This document shows positions 43,698 through 54,240 of a DNA stretch of 64,000 nt, one piece after another. A program made the translations under genes and the position numbers. The stretch's first letter is position 1. Each line of letters begins with the position of its first letter. This DNA comes from Chrysophaeum taylorii (Eukaryota; Sar; Pelagophyceae; Pelagomonadales; Pelagomonadaceae): the NCBI GenBank assembly GCA_029834535.1, contig JAQMWT010000402.1:1-64000 (forward strand). Reading direction: 5' to 3'. Below the pieces are notes generated by a model that saw nothing but the letters and a program-made list of their open reading frames with translations, was not told the DNA's origin and searched no databases.

Positions 43698-44186
43698 TCA
43701 TAAGATAAAGGACTTAACGGTGAAGATGGCGCGTTTTTTGTCGGAAGTTTCCCAACGCGCCGCCGTCGTAAGCTGGTGGGAGAGGCCGTAGGAGGAGACG
43801 GTAGCAACGGTGGGGGCCTCGTCGTCGTAGAGACATCGCAGAATGTGCGGGTTGACGTCGCCGAGAAGCAACGTCGGCCGATCGAGGAATTCAGAGAGGG
43901 TAAAAACGTTGTTAAAAATGGTCTGATATGTGGGATCGGCGGCGATGATTTTGGGCGAGAGGGCCGCCCCCACAACGAACATGAACTTGCGGCTCCCCTC
44001 AGCGTAGAGGAATTTCGGCGACGCGCCGGCAATTATCCTTTCAGCTTCGCGGATCGCGCCGAATCGCAATGCTTCGCTCGAACTGAGGGCGCGCAGGTTC
44101 CCGCGCTGCCAGTCGACGTCGACCAGAAATTCTCTCATTTCCTTGGCTAGCCTTGAGGCCCTCTCGCTCTTCGTCTCGCGCCTCAT
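43698..44186 (-). CDS. Hypothetical protein
   Basis: This frame encodes 162 residues from ATG 44186. The frame is open upstream to about 44,222 but has no earlier ATG there. The N-terminus is basic and helical (ETKSERASRLAKEMREFLVD). The middle has GASPKFLYAEGSRKFMFVVG and GRPTLLLGDVNPH-like strands. I recognise no family. Codon use resembles real genes here and no frameshift is seen, so it is likely genuine, but an upstream exon cannot be excluded. Confidence 0.5.
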   Translation of the reverse strand: MRRETKSERASRLAKEMREFLVDVDWQRGNLRALSSSEALRFGAIREAERIIAGASPKFLYAEGSRKFMFVVGAALSPKIIAADPTYQTIFNNVFTLSEFLDRPTLLLGDVNPHILRCLYDDEAPTVATVSSYGLSHQLTTAARWETSDKKRAIFTVKSFIL

Positions 44187-45154
44187 GAGCCACTCCTTTT
44201 GGGCGTTCTTTGGTCCACGCAATTACGTCGTATTATTTTCTTCTTCTAGGGAAGCTACACGTATCATTTCGAATGCCTTTCGGTATGTCTGCGTCAGTCA
44301 CCTGAACAAAAAACTTTTCGTCCCACGACGACGACGACCGAGATATACGACGCGACTCGACGAACTGTGTTGGCGCTGAGAATCGGAAACTTCGGCGGCA
44401 AGTGGCCAACCCGCCGCCACCACTGTTTCCCAGATTTCAGGACAACCAAATTGCTGTGCGTGCTGGCGCAAATTCAATTTTTTTTTTCCTCGGCAGGACG
44501 ACCAAAAAAAAGAAGGTCGTCTCGAACGCGTGCGATATAAAAGGCAATAAATTATTGCACAGGATCAGATCGAAGAAGCTGCTGCTGACGAGCGCGCCTG
44601 CCTGGCTGTGAGGAAGCCGCCGAGGCCTAAATTCGCCCGCAGCTCGAGTTGCAAAGCATCATTTCGGATCTGGATATACGGGGCTCGTCCGGAACGTCGA
44701 GGGGAAATACGCCAGAGCTGTCGTGGCTGCGGCAGCCGACGAGCTTGTCGCGGTTCTGGGAGACAGACACCGAGCTTTGAAAAACAGCAGCAGGCCTGGC
44801 CAACCTCGAGGTGGCTCGAGGAGGTAGGAGAACAGCGGCCGTCCTTGCGAGTGATTCCGCTCGCACAGATGTCAAAACATATCGCGAGTGAGTGATTCCG
44901 CTCGCACATACCGACATTCGCAGGCGCAAGCAGCCGACGTCACCACCAGCCACGTATCTTTCTTTAACTTGGGTCCCGAGAAACTAACTCCACGGGACAA
45001 GCAACAACAACTATAGGACGACGATGAGGTGTTGGCCGTCGGAAACGCGCTAATACCGGCTAGGTCTGGGGCAGCAGCTCCAGCGCGCCGCCATAACCCA
45101 CACCCCCGTTTGGTTGATCGAGTGGTGGTGCAATATTCATCAAGGCCGGCCGAA
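44187..45154. other. Stretch with decayed plus-strand fragments
   Basis: Plus-strand pieces such as RGSSGTSRGNTPELSWLRQP near 44,680-44,740 look like degraded coding sequence. GCGAGTGATTCCGCTCGCAC is directly repeated at about 44,847 and 44,883. No intact gene is seen. Confidence 0.4.
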
Positions 45155-46120
45155 TCAAGGAAGAAGAAGACGTATCGACTCGAGGTACTCGGTGAGTAGA
45201 AGGATCTGAGAGGCCCTGAAATCAGCGGCGCGGGGGTCGGTTTCGGCTTTGAGGGAAGCGAGGTCGGCGAGGACGAGGTCCCGGGGTACAACTACGGGGG
45301 TCTTCGCAACGCCGCGGCGGCCCAGGACTACCCCTCTCGAAAGGCGGCGCTCGTCGTGGGGGTTGTCGGGAAGCACGAACCCCCAGGTCAGGAGGAGGCG
45401 GTCGTTGGGAGTCGCGCCGTAGTCGAGGCAGACCTGATCGCCCTCGCCGGCGTCGCGAGTCGCGACGACCAAAACTTGCTTCCGGAACATATCGTAACGG
45501 ACTTTGGCGGAGGGGGCGGGGCTGTGGTTTAAGAGGTCGGCGCCGGGCACGAGGGCGACGGTTTCTGGTCTACAGAGCAGCAAAACCAGAGTCAGAATCG
45601 AGAGGCGCCAGTCTAAAAGCGGAAGAAACGACGCTACGACTAAACCCTCGAAATTAAGGTTTATCGCAAAGGCGCGCGTCGAGACGGCGTCGAGGGCGTG
45701 CGAGAGGGCCTCGGCGGCGCGTTGCGTGCGCGCCGCCTGCCCGAGGAGAAGCCTCCGCGATCGTCTCGCCTTCGCTTCTCGCTCGACGAACGGACTTCCA
45801 ATTGCTGCGAGCTCCGAATCGGTCCAGTGCACGGGGAGAAGGTCTACCCGCGCAGACGCCTCGCCGCGCCGCAGCCACCGCGTGGCGACCTTGAACGCGA
45901 GTCGTTCGCGGACTCTTGTTTTGTCGACAAAACCGAAAAAAAATTCGTTTTCTGACAAAGGTTCGTTCGAGGATGCCCAGATGCAGTCGGCGCGAGAAAC
46001 GCGGACCAGCGTTTCGCCTCTTGAGACGGCCTCGACCACCCGCAACCCAGCCCCCGCATTATCAAACGACGCGACCTCGACCTTTGGGGAGAGCCAGTAC
46101 ATCAGGATGGCGACCATCAT
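45155..46120 (-). CDS. SET-domain protein, SETD3/Rubisco LSMT-like
   Basis: This frame encodes 321 residues from ATG 46120 (a second in-frame ATG is at 46117). The SET domain is split by a helical insert as in the SETD3/LSMT group: an N-terminal part (GAGLRVVEAVSRGETLVRVS), an insert of about 140 residues, then VALVPGADLLNHSP near 190-203 and LDYGATPNDRLLLTWGF near 231-247. The NH motif and the Tyr in LDYG are the usual S-adenosylmethionine and lysine-site residues. These enzymes methylate lysine or histidine of non-histone proteins such as Rubisco or actin. The protein is shorter than typical members, with only a partial C-terminal substrate-binding domain. The substrate is unknown. Confidence 0.85.
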   Translation of the reverse strand: MMVAILMYWLSPKVEVASFDNAGAGLRVVEAVSRGETLVRVSRADCIWASSNEPLSENEFFFGFVDKTRVRERLAFKVATRWLRRGEASARVDLLPVHWTDSELAAIGSPFVEREAKARRSRRLLLGQAARTQRAAEALSHALDAVSTRAFAINLNFEGLVVASFLPLLDWRLSILTLVLLLCRPETVALVPGADLLNHSPAPSAKVRYDMFRKQVLVVATRDAGEGDQVCLDYGATPNDRLLLTWGFVLPDNPHDERRLSRGVVLGRRGVAKTPVVVPRDLVLADLASLKAETDPRAADFRASQILLLTEYLESIRLLLP

Positions 46121-46139
46121 AAATAACCCTAGGACTCAC

Positions 46140-46340
46140 AACTTGGGAATTCACTTCAGCACGCGAACGTCAACCATTTCACACCACCCGCGCAATTTTG
46201 GTGAAGTGAACACGTCGCCCTACGCGCGCATAAAATCGTGAACCTTGGTGAAGTGAACGCGTGCTCTTGGATTCATTCGCGTTAAATTCGGGGCGAAGGA
46301 GGAGCTAGTTAGTTACCGCGGATGCTGTTTCTTACTTTAG
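46140..46340 (+). repeat. GGTGAAGTGAAC-type direct repeats, left side
   Basis: TTGGTGAAGTGAAC occurs twice (about 46,198 and 46,239), with a variant GGCGATGTGAACG near 46,340. The same motif recurs at 48,899 and 48,931, on the far side of a decayed coding region, and may mark the ends of an element. Confidence 0.5.
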
Positions 46341-48540
46341 GCGATGTGAACGACTGCCGACCTCGGTATCTTCGTCTGGTTCTTCCTCATCAACCTCCAT
46401 CTCCGAAGAGTCTTCGGGGAATCAATCACGGTGCTCCCGGCGTTTTTGAAAAACTCGGTCTCGTGTCCACTTAAAATCCGGGCCGCCGCCGCCGCCGCCG
46501 CAATGAAGAAGTTCTTGTTGTTCATGCGCAGTATGCTGGCAACAACTTTGCCCGTCTTTTCCGCGCCGAGCACGACCGTGTTTCTTTCCCTCTGTGGTCA
46601 GGACAAGATTTCCAATGCTCAGGCAGCGCTCACAGTAGTAGCTCTGCGCGCCGCCATGTGTACTACCAATTGAAAAAACCCTTAAGAGGCAGGCTCTCGC
46701 CATGTCCGGAAGGAAGGAAGGAAGGAACCCATACTGCACAACCTTGGTGCGCCGTCGATACAGCTTTCCAACGTCGAGAGCACAGCAGCCAGATCTGTGA
46801 AGAAGCCGACTTCATCCTTCTTTCTTCAAGCTCAGGATAGTGCTCTTTCCAGTTGTGCGATCTCGAGAGCCTCTGATCCATTGAGTGAAGACCTACCTGT
46901 TCAAACTCCTCCACGTTCAAATCGGGCATCTGGTGGTTCTCAGGCATAGCAAAAGAAGGCACGTCGCCACACTAATGTCGTCGTCCCAAGCGCCGGGTGC
47001 GTCGAGTGCCGCCAAGAGACTGCGGGCAGGCGCGGGCTCGGAGGAGGAAGTGTTTGCCTTTTCGTGGTGGAATGCAGTCCGTGCGTAAATCGCATATTCT
47101 TCCTTGAGCAAGCAAGCAACTTCCTGGCCCGAGCTCTCTGATTGGACGATGGGTGCCAGCAGTTGATAGTCCGAAAGTCAAGAAAGAAGGCAATCAGCTC
47201 GCGATCGTTGAATAATTCGTAGTCGAAGTGACGCACGTAGCTTTAATTATGCCCGCAAAAAAAACGACGCTCACATTCGAGAATAGCAAAAATCGCCTTG
47301 AGCCAACGCCACCCATTGCTCGTCACTGATTGTCCAGGGGAGTCCAATGTTGGTAGCCGCGTACAGTTTGAGCACGTGGTGCATACGCAGCAAGGAACGA
47401 ATAATAAGCTGGTATCGCGCCCGGAACCTCGTCTTATTGAGGTCGAGCTTGAGCTTCGGGGATTTATTTCCCCGGCTGTAATGGCAAAAGCGCATGCAGA
47501 TCCTTCAAACGTGCGCCGCCGTAAGAAAAGTACTTGGCTCCGTCGTGGCCACCACCACTGTTCAGCAGCTCCTGGCCAGCTGGGAATGGATTGATCACCT
47601 GCTTGCCTCTGGATCGTGTCAAGTCGCCACATGCCGCTGCCGAGATTTTTGAGATATCATGCATGTCACACACGCTTCGACCTCAACAAAAAATTCTTGG
47701 GCGACGCCAATTGTGGGGCCCGGTCTCTTGAACAATGGTTGGTTGGGGCCGCCAAATCGATATCGATTCCCGCACGCTCCGCGACCACAGAACTGAGCAG
47801 AGAAGCCGTGCCGGAATCGGTTCCGTCGTCGTCAGCTGGAACGAGGCCCACGCGGGAACACCGTCTCGACGCCACTCCAATCGGGCCAGATGAAGGATAC
47901 AAGGCCAATGGTCTGTCGCTTGAACTTCTTATCCTTGAGTGTCCCGCCGCCGTCGTGCAGCACCCCCCTGGGCGAATGGAGTGCCGAAAGCCGCCGCTTC
48001 GTAAATAACACTCCGTGCTTCAAGATTCGAACAACAAAGCAACGATATTCAGCGTTGTTCCACCCATTCATCAAACAGCGCCTTTCGAGTTATGAACGAG
48101 GGCGCTTGCCTTTCCCGCCACCACCACCACCGCGGTAATATTGCGCTTCAAGAAGGTTGCGATGATCTTCGTCGTCACTCAAAGGTGCGCTTGTAAAAAA
48201 ATCCGCTGCCGACGCGTACGCGTAGTGCCGAGCCGAGAACGTCGCCATCAGGGAGAAGAGTGCTTTAATTGCCTGGCTGGGCATGGCCATGAAGTATCTC
48301 GGCTGCCACAACGCCCACGGCCGTCATAAAAAACGCCCTCCTTTTCTTGGTCTGTCTTCTGTTTCTTGGTGAGCTGTTGACGTCCCAGCTCGTCGAATCG
48401 AATCGAATCGAATCGAATCCTCCTAAGGATGCGCGGCCTTGAAGTGGGCCGGCCCCAAGAGGGCTTGGTCATCTGCCATGTGCCTTTCTTGAAGTCTCTC
48501 GTCACCACCTTGAGGCGCTCCCAGCACAGGATACACACAC
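46341..48540 (-). pseudogene. Decayed unrecognised gene, possibly transposon-derived
   Basis: Minus-strand fragments in all three frames run from about 48,540 down to 46,440: CILCWERLKVVTRDFKKGTW, YFMAMPSQAIKALFSLMATF, KRQTIGLVSFIWPDWSGVET, VINPFPAGQELLNSGGGHDG, YQLIIRSLLRMHHVLKLYAA, HFDYELFNDRELIAFFLDF and SYYCERCLSIGNLVLTTEGK. They read like one protein of about 600-700 residues interrupted by many frameshifts. The CxxC pairs near both ends suggest zinc binding. I cannot assign a family; the repeated GTGAAGTGAAC flanks hint at a mobile origin. Confidence 0.45.
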
Positions 48541-49068
48541 GCGTCGTCGTCGCCTTCCCACTGGTCAGTCAGTCAGTCAGTCAGTCAGTCGACGCGGTGG
48601 TCAGGATGATGTTCCTTCAGAGTCGACGCACGCAGTCCCACCACACCTTGGAAAAGAAAAACCTGGTTGTTGATCGTCCACTTTTTTTGGTGCCGGGCGT
48701 GTGTTATCCAATCCACGCGTCACATCAACATCGACATCGGTTCGTTCTTGTGAACTTCCTCCTTCTGTTAACACCGCGTTTAAATAAATTCCTCCTCATC
48801 ATCAACATTATCCTCCACTTCCAGGAGGTAGCGCGGCTCGACTTGGCTCATCAGCACACGGAGTCAGGAGGGTCAGGCCGTCAGCCGAAGGGAAACGAAC
48901 GTGAAGTGAACATTGTTGGACTTTGTTTTCGGTGAAGTGAACGAAATTCAGTGAATTAATTAATTCCCAACGCTGATAATAATAATACTACTAGAGCTTC
49001 TTCGAGAAATAGGAGCCACCAGAGAAGAAGAGTCTACTACTACTACTACTACTACTTTTTAAGTTATA
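48541..49068. other. Intergenic stretch with GTCA and ACT repeats
   Basis: (GTCA)n lies at 48,565-48,590, GTGAAGTGAAC motifs at 48,899 and 48,931, and (ACT)n at 49,034-49,056 immediately after the armadillo gene stop. No gene is seen. Confidence 0.5.
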
Positions 49069-50893
49069 TCACCACCAGGGCTGGTTGTTGAGCTTGTCGA
49101 GCGCATCCCGGGCGTGTCGTCTCGCCCGTTGGGTCGGTCCGAGCTTGGCGAGTCGTTCGAGTGCCGGGATACCCCCCGCCCTCGCGATCGCGATTTGGGT
49201 GTTGGGGTTGACAGCGAGCGTAGCTAGGGCCGCGGCGGCGTGGAGCTTGGCGTCGCGGGCGCCGGCGTCGGCGAGGGCGACGAGGGGCGGGATGCCGCCG
49301 GCTCGGGCGATGGCGACGACGTGGTTCTGCGCCAGATTTTCGAGGGCTGCCGCGGCCCATTTTTTTGCGTCTTCGGTCCCGTTTTTCGCGAGGTCCACGA
49401 GTACCGGAATCCCGAGCGCGAGAGCTACGTCGTCGTTGTCATTTCGAGCGAGGGTACCGAGTGCCGAAGCGACGTCGATGCCCTTTTTCGCGAGCGCGAC
49501 GAGCGGGGGTATCGCCCCGCTCTGGAGTATGGCCGCGCGGTTGGCGCGGTTGTCGCGCGCCAACTCTCCCAGAGCTTGGATCGCCGCGGCGTCGCCGCTC
49601 TCCGCGAGACGGACGAGGGGCGGAATGGCCCCGAGCCGCCCGATCGCCGTCCTGACCCGCGCGTCGACCGCGAGGTGGCAGAGGGCGCGGGCCGCGTTGT
49701 GCTTCGCTTCGTCGTTCCCGCCTTCTACGAGGCATATCAGAGGAGGAAGCGCGCCGCGTCGAGCGATCTCGCGTCTCGAGGCTGCGCAGCAGCAGGCGTC
49801 GGGCCCCGCCGCGAGGGCGGCGAGCGCCAGCGCGGCGTTGGCGGCGCACTGCTCCTCCTCGTCCTCGTCCGCGAGAAGCAGGTTGACGAGCGGCGGAATA
49901 GCTCTTTTGTCTCGATGACCCGCGGCCGCGAGGCTGCCGACGGCGAAAGCTGCTGTTGCTCGGGCCTGCCCGTCGAGCAGCAGTCTGCAGAGGGGTCCGA
50001 CCGCCCCCGCCCTCGCAATAGCCCGGGCGTTGCGCGAGGCTAAGACGCCGAGAGCGAACGCGGCCTCCTCGCTTCCGGAGGAGGAGGTCAGCAGCGCGAC
50101 GAGAAAAGGTATCCCGCCGGCCTCCGAGACCGCCGCCTGATTGATCGCGTTGTTGGTGGCGATGTTGCCAAGCGCCTTGGCAGCGGCGGCGGCGGCGGCG
50201 GTCCTCGTCGCGACCGCTCGAACGAGCGCTTCGATGCCTCCGCGAAGTTTTATCGATACGCGGACGTCTTCGCTTCTGGCGAGGGCGCCCAGAGCCCGCG
50301 CGGCAACCTCCGAAGAGGAGGAGTCCTGGAGCATCCGCACGAGCACAACGATCGTGCCGGCATCGCATTTTGGGGCCGCGACGTCTTCGCACGCCGCCTG
50401 CTTGGTTTCTTTTTAGAACGAAACAAACCTCGCTCACCGCGAGGGATCGGGCGGCGGCCACGCGGGCCTCCCCGTCCGCCGCCAACACGAGCTCGTTGGC
50501 CGCCTCGATCACGTCGAGCTCGCCAGGTCTCTGGAGTTTGTCGAGCAACGATTTTGTCATTTCGCGGCCGTCCTCGACCGAAACGAAGTCCTTCGCGTCA
50601 AAAAAAAACGTGTCGAGCGCGTCGCGAAGCTTGGCGATCGCACCGCACAGCCTCGCGAGGCAGGCGCCGTGTCGCGTCGTCGTGCACGCCTCCACCACCC
50701 CCAAAATCTCCCTCAGAGCTTCCTCGAATCTCTCGACGACCTCCCGTCCTTCGATCCGCCGTGCCTCCATCGCCACCAACACGTCGCCGATCGTCTCGGC
50801 GATCACGTGCGCCTCGCGGCACTCCTCCTCGAACACCTTCACCTTCAACGATCGCGACCGTATGCAGCGTATCACGCCGCGCGCGCTCTCCAT
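49069..50893 (-). CDS. Armadillo-repeat protein
   Basis: Two exons (50893-50438 and 50397-49069) give 594 residues from ATG 50893. The N-terminal 150 residues are helical (EALREILGVVEACTTTRHGA) and resemble the helical bundle before the repeats in plant-type ARM proteins. From about residue 160 there are around ten armadillo repeats of about 42 residues, with the recurring patterns GGIPPLVALADAGARDAKLH, AAAALATLAVNPNTQIAIAR and GAIPPLVRLAESGDAAAIQA. ARM repeats form a superhelix for protein binding. No U-box or F-box is seen. The repeats are unusually regular. Cell location and partner are unknown. Confidence 0.85.
50398..50437 (-). other. 40-bp GT-AG intron in the armadillo gene
   Basis: On the minus strand it begins GTGAGC and ends CCAAGCAG. 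It falls between codons (exon 1 is exactly 152 codons) and joins AARSLA to AACEDVAAPKCDAG. Without splicing, the armadillo frame is lost. Confidence 0.8.
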
Positions 50894-51127
50894 TCGTCGC
50901 GACGACTCCGAAGAAGAAGTTATGGACGAGTTCGTGACTTTCGTACGACACTTTGGGGCAGTTTTGTTTCGGAGGCAAAACCGTTCGCGGAATTCCTGAA
51001 AACCTTTTCTTCTTCCGCTTACTTACCCTATACTTTTTTTTGCATCTCCACATATTGAAAAAACAACACCAGCTTAAAACGCTTTTTATAACGGCGGGCA
51101 AAAATATAATTTCGTTTTATACCTGTT

Positions 51128-51350
51128 ACGAATGGTATGAGGCGTTAGACTAGGGATAAGAGAAAGACGTAAGGATACTGGATACGTGGTGCAGGGGTAA
51201 GTGTCATAGCTTCTTCCTTCACACAGGTGCTGGAAAAGAAGGAAAAAGGAAAAAGGGGTAAGTGTCATAGCTTCTTCCTTCACACAGGTGCTGGAAAAGA
51301 AGGAAAAAGGAAAAAAAGGGGTAAGTGAGGTCCTCACAGAGGAGAAGCTC
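51128..51350 (-). mobile_element. Copia LTR fragment with internal duplication
   Basis: The reverse complement matches the LTR at 62,458-62,590: TGTGAGGACCTCACTTACCC, then CTTTTCCAGCACCTGTGTGA, CTATGACACTTACCCCTGCA and TATCGCTAGTCT-like ends. Here a segment of about 65 bp, including CACAGGTGCTGGAAAAGAAG, is tandemly duplicated. It ends where the non-LTR element begins. Confidence 0.7.
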
Positions 51351-54067
51351 TGAGGAAGACCTTGTTCGTTCGTGGAGCTCTTCCTGACTTCATCACCACC
51401 ACGGTAACCCTCATTCCGTTGGTAAAACGACGCGCCGCTGACGCTAACCAAGCACCTGACGTTCGACCTATCGGCATTGGCACCGTCCGCCGCCGTGCCA
51501 CTGGACGGTGCCTTGTGCGTAGCCTCCACTCCGAGCTCTCTGAGGCACTGTACCCGATCAACGTTGCCGTCGGGGTCAAGGGCGGCCCCTCGCGCCTCGT
51601 CTTTGGCGTCCGCACCCACGCGGAGCAGTACCCCGACCAGGTCATCATCAAGCTGGACAAACGCAACGCCTTCAACGAGCTCAAGCGCCGGACCGTCGTG
51701 GACAAACTCGCAAACCACGCCAACGCTAAGCTGCGTGCCTTTGGCCACTTTATGTTCAAGCAATTACGGCCGGCATCCTGGGTGGCCCTCCACGGCCCCA
51801 CCGGCCTCGATCGCGCCCCCTTCGACTCTCAAGAAGGTGGCCAGCAAGGCGACCCCACCTATCCACCGGCGTGCTGTCTGGCAACGCATGACGCCGCACA
51901 GGCCCTTGACACCCGCTTACGTTCATGTGCCGGCTACGCCCGATTTGGCATATGGACGACGGCGTCATCTCTGGTTCCCCTCGTGAGGTTGTCGACGCCC
52001 TCCTGCAGTACGCCCGCGACATCCAAGCTAGCGGCGAGGAGCTCCGCCTCGACAAGTGCGTGGCGTTCTGTCCGGCACTTGGCATGGGTCTTCTCGATCA
52101 CCCCGATGTTCACGACCACGTCCAAGTTGCGCCTGACGGCACGCGTACTCTTGCTGGTATCCCCGTTGTCGCCGACGGCCTCGTAATCTACGGTGTGCCC
52201 AACGGCTGGCTCCCCCGGACACGCGGGAGATGCCTATGTCGAAGCTACCTCCTTGCAACGCGAGGTTGACGCTCAGGTGAGCTACATGAGCCGTATTCGC
52301 ACCAAGCTCCAGAACGTCTCCCTCCACTGCATGTACTCGTTGGGCCGCTACTGCATCGCCCCGCGCATGGACTACATCGCGCAACACTGCTACCCCACCA
52401 ATGCCTTGAGCGCGCTCCGCCGCTTCGACGTTGCCGCCCTCAGCTTCGTCGCCACAGCACTTGGCGCAGATCCGCGTCAGGTTTTTGACTCCAACGGCAT
52501 CGTCCTCCAACGCCTCCGTCTTCCTGCTCGAAGTGGGGGTGGCGGCATTCGCTCCTGCGCCGACCTCAGCCCCGCCGCCTTTGTTGGCACGGCGGCCCAG
52601 GCCCTCCCACACCTCGTCGACCTTCGCGATCCTACGGGTGCCTTGGAGGTCCCTGGCTACCTCCCCCGCCTCGCCTCGGTCCTGGGTGCCACTTCTTTTC
52701 GCACAGGTAACGAGTTGCACCGTTGGCACCACCTCCTCGCATCCGGTTGCCGCCTGGGGCGAGCACTCGAGACTGCGTGGGACGGACTTCGGGCTGATCT
52801 CCGTACCACGCTGGCTTCCCACGGCGGCGCTGGTTCCGGCGACCCCGCCAACGTTCATCTCGTCGACGGTCCTCTCTCCCACGAATTCGTCTCCATGGGC
52901 GTCCTCGTCGACCCCGCCATCTCGACACCCGTGCTCATACCCCAACTCCAGCGTGCTCTAACCTCCCAGCGCGAGACAGCTCGGGCCACTGCACTCCAGC
53001 GCCTTGCGGCCACCCTTCCCATCACCGAAGCACTTCGAGTAGCGGCGTCCTCATGGGATCGCTTCTCGACCACGTTCATCAGCTCGTGGCCCAGCTCTGG
53101 CCTTCAAATCCCCAACCGCTGCTGGGCTGAGATGTGTGCCCAGTACTTTGGCTACCCCTCTCCAGCTTGTTTGGGCCTCGTGGGCACTCGCATTCTGGGC
53201 ACTGACGTCGTTCTCGACGCTCACGGCAAGGTGCTTCTCACGCAGGCCAACCTCGTCAACCGCGGAGGAGCGCGGACCACCTGGCATGACGGCCAGCTCG
53301 ACTGCGTCCACGGCAGCGTCAAAGAGGCCGGCATCCCAGCCCTGTCCGAGGTTTTCGGCATCTTTGCTGACGTCGTCGCCCCTACCATTCGCACGCGCCT
53401 CTACGGCCGGTACCGAGGCAATCTCGCCCGACGTCAAGTCGTCCCAGACATCCTCACCACGCTCGACAACAAGGAGCAACTCTACGACATCAAAACCCTC
53501 GCTTGGGGTTCGTTGTACACCGCCCACGCCCTCCATCCCTCCCACCCGTCGCCTGTCGATCGGCGCGCAGCGCAAGTCCACTCCGAATACCTCGCTCACG
53601 CCCGCGGCATCGACGCCATCATCCCCCAGCCGGGTACAGCACCACCGCCTGGCTTCTTGGGCCCTGTCGAACAGCGGCTACGTAGCTACGGCACCGTCGC
53701 CGGCCTCGTCTTTGGTGCCTTCGGTGAGGCCAGCGCGGCGTGCCACGCTCTCGCCCAAACATGCGCAGAGCGCATCGCTGCGCGAACCTGGGTGACAAGC
53801 GGCTGCGCCAACTTCACAGAGGCAAAGGCGGCCCAAACTCGCCGCATCTACCGTGAGTGGGGGATCGCCAACGCATTAGGCCGGGCTCGCTGTGCCCTCA
53901 CCGTCCTCACCCATGTCGCCGCCTCGGGGAACCCCACCCAGGCCGCCCGATCCCAGCAGGACGTCGCCCTTCGTCGCACATACGTCCGGCGGCAGCATGC
54001 GTACGACCTACGGGCGGGGCCCGTCCTCTCTTCGCCTGCCCCACGCCTCGGCGATGACCCCGACTAG
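51351..54067 (+). mobile_element. Non-LTR retrotransposon with PD-(D/E)xK-like endonuclease, frameshifted
   Basis: About 900 codons in three frame segments (to about 51,940; about 51,940-52,200; about 52,200-54,067). The reverse transcriptase region has VRPIGIGTVRRRATGR, VIIKLDKRNAFNELKRRTVV with the first catalytic Asp, QEGGQQGDP at 51,830-51,856 and MDDG at 51,952-51,963 in place of the usual YADD. The C-terminal part has PDILTTLDNKEQLYDIKTLA (PD at 53,444-53,449, DIK at 53,487-53,495), which fits a restriction-like endonuclease. That domain is known from early-branching, often site-specific non-LTR elements such as the R2, CRE and NeSL groups. Two frameshifts of opposite sense imply inactivation, yet the rest is open, so decay is recent. 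The 5' end is missing or replaced at the Copia LTR junction. Confidence 0.8.
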
Positions 54068-54240
54068 GTCCCGCGTACTTATCTCCGCCCGTCAGGCACA
54101 TCCCTCATACCCCACAAACCCACCCACATCCTTCATGCTCCCCACACACACCACCCCCCTCTTAGCAGTCGACATTTAAAGACAAACAAACAGACAGGCA
54201 GACAGACAAACAAACAAACATCTGTCGATTAGTAGTTAAG
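54068..54240 (+). mobile_element. 3' end of the non-LTR element and ACAG microsatellite
   Basis: It contains CTCCGCCCGTCAGGCACATC, CATCCTTCATGCTCCCCACA and CTCTTAGCAGTCGACATTTA, then ACAAACAGACAGGCAGACAG-type repeats ending CATCTGTCGATTAGTAGTTA. The part before the microsatellite recurs at 10,682-10,755 and, inverted, at 62,605-62,725. Confidence 0.75.
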
